From: Streptacidiphilus sp. 4-A2
GTDB taxonomy: Bacteria > Actinomycetota > Actinomycetes > Streptomycetales > Streptomycetaceae
DNA: 64,000 nucleotides
Direction of reading: 5' to 3'
Assembly (NCBI GenBank): GCA_014284505.1
Contig: JAAFYY010000001.1
Location: 3,844,001 to 3,908,000, forward strand
The notes beneath the pieces are model-generated. The model had not been told where the DNA came from and did not search any database. It was given only the letters and a program-made list of their open reading frames with translations. Each line of letters opens with the position of its first letter. The stretch's first letter is position 1. This document shows, piece by piece, positions 58,784-64,000 of this stretch. A program made the translations under genes and the position numbers.

Positions 58784-59845
58784 TCATCCCTCCGGAAGGG
58801 GCTCCTGCTGGGCGAAGGCGGTGGGACGGGGCGGGGTGAGGCCGAGATGCTCCCAGGCGGCCGCGGTGGCGATCCGGCCCCGGGGCGTGCGGGCCAGCAG
58901 TCCCTCGCGGACCAGGAAGGGTTCAGCGACCTCCTCGACCGTCTCGCTCTCCTCCCCGACCGCGACGGCCAGGGTGGACAGCCCGACCGGGCCGCCGCCG
59001 AAGAGCTTGAGCAGTGCGTGCAGTACCGCCCGGTCCAGCCGGTCGAGCCCACGCGCGTCCACCTCGTACACCGCCAGCGCTGCCTCGGCGATTTCCTTGG
59101 TTACCACTCCATCATGCCTGACCTGTGCAAAGTCCCGGACTCGGCGCAGCAGCCGGTTGGCGATCCGGGGCGTGCCGCGCGACCGGCCGGCGATCTCGGC
59201 CGCCCCGGCCGGGTCGATCCGGACGTCCAGCAGCCGTGCGGAGCGATGTATCACCTGCTCCAGCTCGGCCGGGGCGTAGAACTCCATGTGCCCGGTGAAG
59301 CCGAAGCGGTCCCGCAGTGGCGGGGGCAGCCCGGCCCTGGTGGTCGCGCCGACCAGGGTGAACGGCGGCAGCTCCAGCGGGATGGCGGTGGCCCCCGGCC
59401 CCTTGCCGACGATCACGTCGACCCGGAAGTCCTCCATGGCCATGTAGAGCATCTCCTCGGCGGGCCGGGACATCCGGTGGATCTCGTCGAGGAACAGCAC
59501 CTCGCCCTCGGTCAGCGAGGACAGGATCGCGGCGAGGTCCCCGGCGTGCTGGATGGCCGGGCCCGAGGTGATCCGGATCGGGGCGTTCATCTCCGCCGCG
59601 ATGATCATCGACAGGGTGGTCTTGCCGAGCCCGGGCGGGCCGCTGAGCAGGACGTGGTCGGGGGTGGCGGCGCGGTGCCGGGCGGCCTGGAGCACCAGCG
59701 ACAGCTGCTCGCGGACCCGCTCCTGGCCGATGAACTCGCCCAGGTCCTTGGGGCGGAGCGCGGCCTCGACGGCCCGGTCCTCGCCGTCGGCGGCGGAGGT
59801 GACCAGCCGGTCGCCGGGGGCTTGGGGGTCGTCGTGCAGGCTCAC
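58784..59845 (-). CDS. ruvB: Holliday junction branch migration ATPase RuvB
   Basis: 353 residues, intact. The motor of the RuvABC resolvasome. It has [21 protein letters not shown], Walker [18 protein letters not shown], Walker [14 protein letters not shown], sensor 1 [22 protein letters not shown] and the winged-helix end [27 protein letters not shown] 59845 has GAGGAA a few bases upstream. A 61-base gap separates it from ruvA. Confidence 0.95.
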   Translation of the reverse strand: MSLHDDPQAPGDRLVTSAADGEDRAVEAALRPKDLGEFIGQERVREQLSLVLQAARHRAATPDHVLLSGPPGLGKTTLSMIIAAEMNAPIRITSGPAIQHAGDLAAILSSLTEGEVLFLDEIHRMSRPAEEMLYMAMEDFRVDVIVGKGPGATAIPLELPPFTLVGATTRAGLPPPLRDRFGFTGHMEFYAPAELEQVIHRSARLLDVRIDPAGAAEIAGRSRGTPRIANRLLRRVRDFAQVRHDGVVTKEIAEAALAVYEVDARGLDRLDRAVLHALLKLFGGGPVGLSTLAVAVGEESETVEEVAEPFLVREGLLARTPRGRIATAAAWEHLGLTPPRPTAFAQQEPLPEG

Positions 59846-59906
59846 GGGATTCCTCGGTCAGACGGTCAGACGGTCGGGTGGTCAGCCGGCCTGGCGGCCG
59901 GGCCGG

Positions 59907-60520
59907 TCAGCGGGTGCGGTTGCGGGTCCGCAGGGCGCTCCGCAGCAGGGCGGAGACATCGGGCTGCTCCTGCTGCTCGGCCTCGGGGGTGACCGCGGCC
60001 ACTGCCTCCTCCGCCTCGCGCGGGGCGAAGCCGAGGCCGACCAGGGCCGCGTGCAGCTGCTCGGACCAGGGCGCCGGGCGGCGGCGAGGGCCCGCGGCTG
60101 GGCCGGGACGCCGCCGGTGGGCGCGCCGAGCCGGTCCTTGAGCTCGATCAGGAGTTTCTGGGCGCCCTTGGGGCCGATGCCGGGGACGGCGGTGAGGGTC
60201 TTGGCGTCGCCGCGGGCGACGGCGACCCGCAGGGTCTCCGGGCTGTGCACGGCCAGCATGGCCTGGGCGACCTTGGGGCCGATGCCGCTGGCGGTCTGCA
60301 ACAGCTCGAAGGTCTGCCGCTCGTCGTCGTCGGCGAAGCCGTAGAGGGTGAGCGAGTCCTCGCGGACGACCAGCGAGGTGGCCAGCCGCGCGGGCTGGCC
60401 GATCCGCAGCTCGGCCAGGGTGGCCGGGGAGCAGTGGACCAGCATGCCGACCCCGCCCACCTCGATCACGGCGGAGCCGGGGCTGACGGCGGCCACCGGG
60501 CCGCTGACGAAAGCGATCAC
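59907..60520 (-). CDS. ruvA: Holliday junction DNA-binding protein RuvA (one frameshift)
   Basis: About 204 residues. Domain I ([38 protein letters not shown]) is an OB fold. Domain II has two helix-hairpin-helix motifs ([17 protein letters not shown] and [23 protein letters not shown]). Domain III ([23 protein letters not shown]) contacts RuvB. The frame changes near 60080 in the linker before domain III. GTG 60520 has AAGGAG nine bases before it and overlaps the ruvC stop (GTGA). Confidence 0.93.
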
Positions 60521-61092
60521 CTTCGGTACTCCTTCGGACGGGCGCCCCGGCTCCCGGGGCACTGCTCGCGGCACGGCCCGCGGGGCGGGTCGCGGCGACG
60601 GCGGCGGCGATCCGGCCGGCCGCCGAGCCGCGCCAGATATGGCAGATGGCCAGGGCCAGCGCGTCGGCGGCGTCGGCCGGCTTGGGCGGCGCGTCGAGCC
60701 GCAGCAGCCGGGTGACCATCGCCCCGACCTGGTCCTTGTCGGCCCGGCCGCTGCCGGTGACGGCGGCCTTGACCTCGCTCGGGGTGCAGGGTGACCGGGA
60801 TGCCGCGCCGGGTGGCGCAGAGCATGGCGACCGCGCTGGCCTGCGCGGTACCCATCACGGTACGGACATTGTGCTGCGAGAACACCCGTTCCACGGCCAC
60901 GAGTTCGGGCTGGTACTGGTCGAACCAGAGCTCCAGGCCGCGCTCGATCTGCAACAGCCGCAGCGGGACCTCCTCCTCGGCCGGGGTGCGCACCACACCG
61001 CAGCCGAGCATGGTCAGCGGCCGGCCCGGCGCGCCCTCGACCACGCCGACCCCGCACCTGGTCAGGCCAGGGTCCACCCCCAGTACGCGCAC
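60517..61092 (-). CDS. ruvC: Holliday junction endonuclease RuvC (frameshifted)
   Basis: About 190 residues. RNase H-like resolvase with catalytic Asp in [16 protein letters not shown], Glu in [27 protein letters not shown], and the final acidic pair in [13 protein letters not shown]. The frame is lost near 60790, just before [29 protein letters not shown], and probably again near 60555, since the stop at 60517 overlapping the ruvA start is in the original frame (ARPKEYRR). GTG 61092 has GGGGAGG about ten bases upstream. Confidence 0.9.
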   Translation of the reverse strand: MRVLGVDPGLTRCGVGVVEGAPGRPLTMLGCGVVRTPAEEEVPLRLLQIERGLELWFDQYQPELVAVERVFSQHNVRTVMGTAQASAVAMLCATRRGIPVTLHPERGQGRRHRQRPGRQGPGRGDGHPAAAARRAAQAGRRRRRAGPGHLPYLARLGGRPDRRRRRRDPPRGPCREQCPGSRGARPKEYRR

Positions 61093-61176
61093 GCTCGTTC
61101 GCCTCCCCTCGGTACCGCATGCAGTTGTGGTGAGGCTACCGGTCGCCACCGACAATCCGGCCCCCGGACATGCCGC

Positions 61177-61204
61177 CGCCCGGCGGCCACCGGGCCGCCG
61201 GGCG
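61177..61204. terminator. stem-loop between yebC and ruvC
   Basis: CGCCCGGCGGCC (61177-61188) pairs with GGCCGCCGGGCG (61193-61204) around a four-base loop. It follows the yebC stop by about 30 bases on the same strand and would end or reduce transcription into ruvCAB. Confidence 0.75.
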
Positions 61205-61237
61205 GGACACACCTGCTCGGAGTGAGCGAAACCGCTG

Positions 61238-61999
61238 CTACTCGTCGGCGTCGAGCTCGGCGACGACCTCGGCCGAGAGGTCGAAGTTGGCGAAGACGTT
61301 CTGCACGTCGTCGCTGTCCTCCAGCGCGTCGATCAGCTTGAAGATCTTGCGGGCGCCCTCGGCGTCCAGCTCGACCTGCATGCTGGGGACGAAGCTGGCC
61401 TCGGCCGAGTCGTAGTCGATGTCGGCGGCCTGGAGCGCGGTGCGGACCGCGACCAGGTCGGTGGCCTCGCTGATGACCTCGAAGTTCTCGCCCATGTCGT
61501 TGACCTCCTCGGCGCCGGCCTCCAGCACGGCGTCCAGGATGGTGTCCTCGTCGAGCTTGTCGCCCTTGGCGACGACGATGACGCCCTTGCGGGTGAACAT
61601 GTACGAGACCGAGCCGGGGTCGGCCATCGATCCGCCGTTGCGGGTCATCGCGACCCGGACGTCGGAGGCGGCGCGGTTGCGGTTGTCGGTGAGGCACTCG
61701 ATCAGCACGGCCACGCCGTTGGGGCCGTAGCCCTCGTACATGATCGTGCTGTAGTCGGCGCCGCCGGCCTCGGCACCGGAACCGCGCTTGACCGCGCGGT
61801 TGATGTTGTCGATCGGCACCGAGTTCTTCTTGGCCTTCTGGATGGCGTCGAAGAGCGTCGGGTTGCCGCTCGGGTCGCCGCCGCCGATACGGGCCGCCAC
61901 CTCGATGTTCTTAATCATCTTTGCGAAAAGCTTGCCGCGCTTCGCGTCGATGGCGGCCTTCTTGTGCTTGGTGGTAGCCCATTTTGAGTGGCCGGACAT
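61238..61999 (-). CDS. YebC/PmpR-family regulatory protein
   Basis: 253 residues, intact. [43 protein letters not shown] is the family signature. [46 protein letters not shown] and the acidic [32 protein letters not shown] complete it. Members bind DNA, and some members (TACO1-like) help translation of polyproline stretches. It precedes ruvCAB in the conserved order of many bacteria. Confidence 0.92.
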   Translation of the reverse strand: MSGHSKWATTKHKKAAIDAKRGKLFAKMIKNIEVAARIGGGDPSGNPTLFDAIQKAKKNSVPIDNINRAVKRGSGAEAGGADYSTIMYEGYGPNGVAVLIECLTDNRNRAASDVRVAMTRNGGSMADPGSVSYMFTRKGVIVVAKGDKLDEDTILDAVLEAGAEEVNDMGENFEVISEATDLVAVRTALQAADIDYDSAEASFVPSMQVELDAEGARKIFKLIDALEDSDDVQNVFANFDLSAEVVAELDADE

Positions 62000-62072
62000 C
62001 GAATGACTCCTTCACGCAATACCAACGAAAATGGAACAGGGAGATCCTACCGGTGCCGGTGGTGCACGGCGG

Positions 62073-62695
62073 TCAGCCCTGGGGGCGACCGGCCGCGCGG
62101 ACCATCTCGACGAAGTAGGAGTGCACCCGGTGGTCCCCGCTCAGCTCCGGGTGGAACGAGGTGGCCAGCAGGTTCCGCTGACGGACCGCCACGATCCGCC
62201 CGCCGCCGTCGTCGCGTCCAGGTCGGCCAGCACCTCGACGCCCGCACCGACGGACTCGACCCGGGGGGCGCGGATGAACACGCCGTGCACGGGGCCGCCC
62301 GGCAGGCCGCGGAAGTCGATCGGCTGCTCGAAGGAGTCGTTCTGGCGGCCGAAGGCGTTCCGGCGCACCGTCATGTCTATGCCGCCGACGGTCTGCTGGT
62401 CGTCGCGGCCGTCCAGGATCTTGTCGGCGAGCATGATCATGCCCGCGCAGGAGCCGTACACCGGCATGCCCTCGGCGACCCGGGCCCGCAGCGGCTCCAT
62501 CAGGCCGAAGATCAGCGCCAGCTTGGACATGGTGGTGGACTCGCCGCCGGGGATGACCAGCCCGTCGACCTCCGCCAGCTCCTCGGGCCGGCGCACCGGG
62601 CGAGCCACCGCGTCGGCCTCGACCAGGGCGAAGGCATGCTCGCGCACATCGCCCTGGAGGGCGAGGACACCGACGACAGGATTGCTGAGGGACAC
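62073..62695 (-). CDS. pdxT: pyridoxal 5'-phosphate synthase glutaminase subunit (one frameshift)
   Basis: About 207 residues. Class I glutaminase that feeds ammonia to Pdx[40 protein letters not shown] and [18 protein letters not shown] with the catalytic Cys. The catalytic His-Glu are in [22 protein letters not shown] after a shift near 62215. GTG 62695 starts [10 protein letters not shown] stem-loop lies between pdxS and this gene. Confidence 0.93.
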
Positions 62696-62716
62696 CGGGC
62701 AGACCTCTTCACTGCT

Positions 62717-62778
62717 GGACCGGACCGGGCAGGACCGGGCGGGGTTGGACGGGTTGGACTGGGCTGGACTGGGCTGGG
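62717..62778. repeat. GC-rich tandem repeats between pdxS and pdxT
   Basis: Short units resembling GGACCGGGC at the left grade into two perfect copies of GGACTGGGCT (62756-62765 and 62766-62775). They are non-coding and lie between the pdxS stem-loop and the pdxT start. Confidence 0.6.
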
Positions 62779-62786
62779 GAGCACCT

Positions 62787-62824
62787 GAGGTGGGGAGCCC
62801 GGGACTGTCCGGGCTCCCCACCTC
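62787..62824 (-). terminator. intercistronic stem-loop between pdxS and pdxT
   Basis: GAGGTGGGGAGCCCGG (62787-62802) is perfectly complementary to CCGGGCTCCCCACCTC (62809-62824), a 16-base stem with a 6-base loop, starting 17 bases after the pdxS stop. It could end most transcripts after pdxS, protect the pdxS mRNA end, or both. Confidence 0.75.
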
Positions 62825-62841
62825 GTGTGCGCTGCCGCGGA

Positions 62842-63754
62842 CTACCAGCCGCGGTTGGCGTAGCGCTCGGACTCGGGCAGGGTGTCGCAGTTGATGCCGA
62901 CCATGGCCTCGCCCAGACCGCGGGAGACATCCGCGATGACCTTGGGGTCGTCGAAGAAGGTGGTGGCCTTGACGATGGCCTCGGCCCGCTTCGCCGGGTC
63001 GCCCGACTTGAAGATGCCGGAGCCGACGAACACGCCCTCGGCGCCGAGCTGCATCATCAGCGCGGCGTCGGGCCGGGGTGGCCACACCACCGGCGGAGAA
63101 CAGCACCACCGGCAGCTTGCCGAGCTCGGCGACCTCCTTGACCAGCTCGTAGGGCGCGCGCAGCTCCTTGGCGGCGGCGTAGAGCTCGTTGTTGTCCAGC
63201 GCGCGCAGCCGGCCGATGTCGCCGCGGATCTGGCGCATGTGGCGGACGGCCTCGACGACGTTGCCGGTGCCGGCCTCGCCCTTGGAGCGGATCATGGCCG
63301 CGCCCTCGGCGATGCGGCGCAGCGCCTCGCCCAGGTTGGTGGCGCCGCAGACGAAGGGGGTGGTGAACGCCCACTTGTCGCTGTGGTTGACCTCGTCGGC
63401 CGGGGTGAGCACCTCGGACTCGTCGATGTAGTCGACGCCGAGGGACTGGAGGATCTGTGCCTCCACGATGTGGCCGATGCGGGACTTGGCCATGACCGGA
63501 ATGGAGACCGCGTTGATGATGCCGTCGATCATGTCCGGGTCGGACATGCGAGCGACGCCGCCGTCCTTACGGATGTCGGCCGGGACCCGCTCCAGGGCCA
63601 TAACGGCCACGGCACCGGCGTCCTCGGCGATCTTCGCCTGCTCGGCGTTGACGACGTCCATGATCACGCCGCCCTTGAGCTGCTCGGCCATGCCTCGCTT
63701 CACGCGGGCGGTGCCGACGGCGGGCTGGTCGGACGCAGGGGTGTTGGTGGACAC
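62842..63754 (-). CDS. pdxS: pyridoxal 5'-phosphate synthase lyase subunit (one frameshift)
   Basis: About 304 residues. Makes PLP from ribose 5-phosphate, glyceraldehyde 3-phosphate and ammonia. [47 protein letters not shown] shows the catalytic Asp; [33 protein letters not shown] carries the Lys that forms the imine; [16 protein letters not shown] and [14 protein letters not shown] follow. The frame changes near 63080 inside [18 protein letters not shown] 63754 follows GAGGTCATTC. Confidence 0.94.
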
Positions 63755-63935
63755 GAATGACCTCACTGAAGACACGGACAGTGCAGTGGTAAGACAAGCC
63801 AATGGTAGGCCCGCTACGACCCTAACCGACGCTCCAGGAAGTCCAGCGGCTGGCCAGCCACCCTGCCACTACGGAGTGCCGGACGTCACGGAGCCGGACG
63901 ATACGGAACAACCGGGCAGACGGGTCGCGGGCGGG

Positions 63936-64000
63936 TCACAGTGCGGTGGGCGGCAGGTCGTCCATCTCGAACGCCTGCGGGAACGGCGCGTGACCGGCGA
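63936..64000 (-). CDS. C-terminus of a gene running off the window
   Basis: The last 20 codons read AGHAPFPQAFEMDDLPPTAL before a TGA at 63936-63938. The reading looks coding (acidic, ordered codon use), but the part in the window is too short to name a family. It is on the same strand as pdxS, 182 bases upstream of its start. Confidence 0.45.
   Translation of the reverse strand, partial: AGHAPFPQAFEMDDLPPTAL

Overview
The window is 64 kb of very GC-rich DNA with actinobacterial codon use, GTG and TTG starts and GA-rich ribosome binding sites. Gene content and order point to the family Streptomycetaceae (Streptomyces, Kitasatospora or Streptacidiphilus); I cannot fix the genus. From about 26.4 kb to the right edge the minus strand carries a housekeeping block typical of streptomycetes: nusB, efp, an M24 peptidase homologue, a small ATPase, aroQ-aroB-aroK-aroC-aroE, mltG, ruvX, alaS, two small envelope proteins, rpsD, rarA, aspS, hisS, an MBL hydrolase, relA, apt, secF, secD, yajC, ruvB, ruvA, ruvC, yebC, pdxT and pdxS. 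Plus-strand genes inside it are an NB-ARC/TPR ATPase, a secreted TNT-domain protein, a cyclophilin and a DUF349 protein.

The left 26 kb is accessory. It holds a secreted GH5 endoglycoceramidase-like enzyme and a minus-strand operon of a YtcJ-like amidohydrolase plus a complete Opp/Dpp-type importer. A divergent TetR regulator sits beside a 17-bp palindrome placed between the -35 and -10 of the operon promoter. Next come a Tat-exported molybdopterin oxidoreductase with a cytochrome b partner, a DUF3516 helicase, a GH42 beta-galactosidase and a NarL/DesK-type two-component pair. An envelope group follows: an MprF-like protein, a lipoprotein with a sigma-E-type promoter, and a Tat/lipoprotein polysaccharide deacetylase. 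The left part ends with a toxin-antitoxin pair, an SDR oxidoreductase and an SRPBCC protein.

Many operons are coupled by 4-base ATGA or GTGA overlaps (the importer, aroQBKC, mltG-aroE, ruvX-alaS, aspS-hisS, ruvA-ruvC, toxin-antitoxin). Strong perfect stem-loops mark transcription ends at 18.7, 21.7, 26.3, 45.4, 51.8, 54.5, 61.2 and 62.8 kb.

More than half of the genes are broken by single-base frameshifts, including essential ones (alaS, aspS, hisS, secD, secF, efp, aroB). Several lie in G or C runs and family motifs resume in another frame. I read these as base-call errors in the assembly, not gene decay, and give each gene its full extent across the shifts. I found no CRISPR array, insertion sequence, tRNA or rRNA. 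The strongest candidates for something new are the TetR/amidohydrolase/importer locus, the TNT protein with no visible immunity partner, the sigma-E-type lipoprotein locus, the metal-ligand-depleted M24 homologue and the NB-ARC/TPR protein without an HTH.
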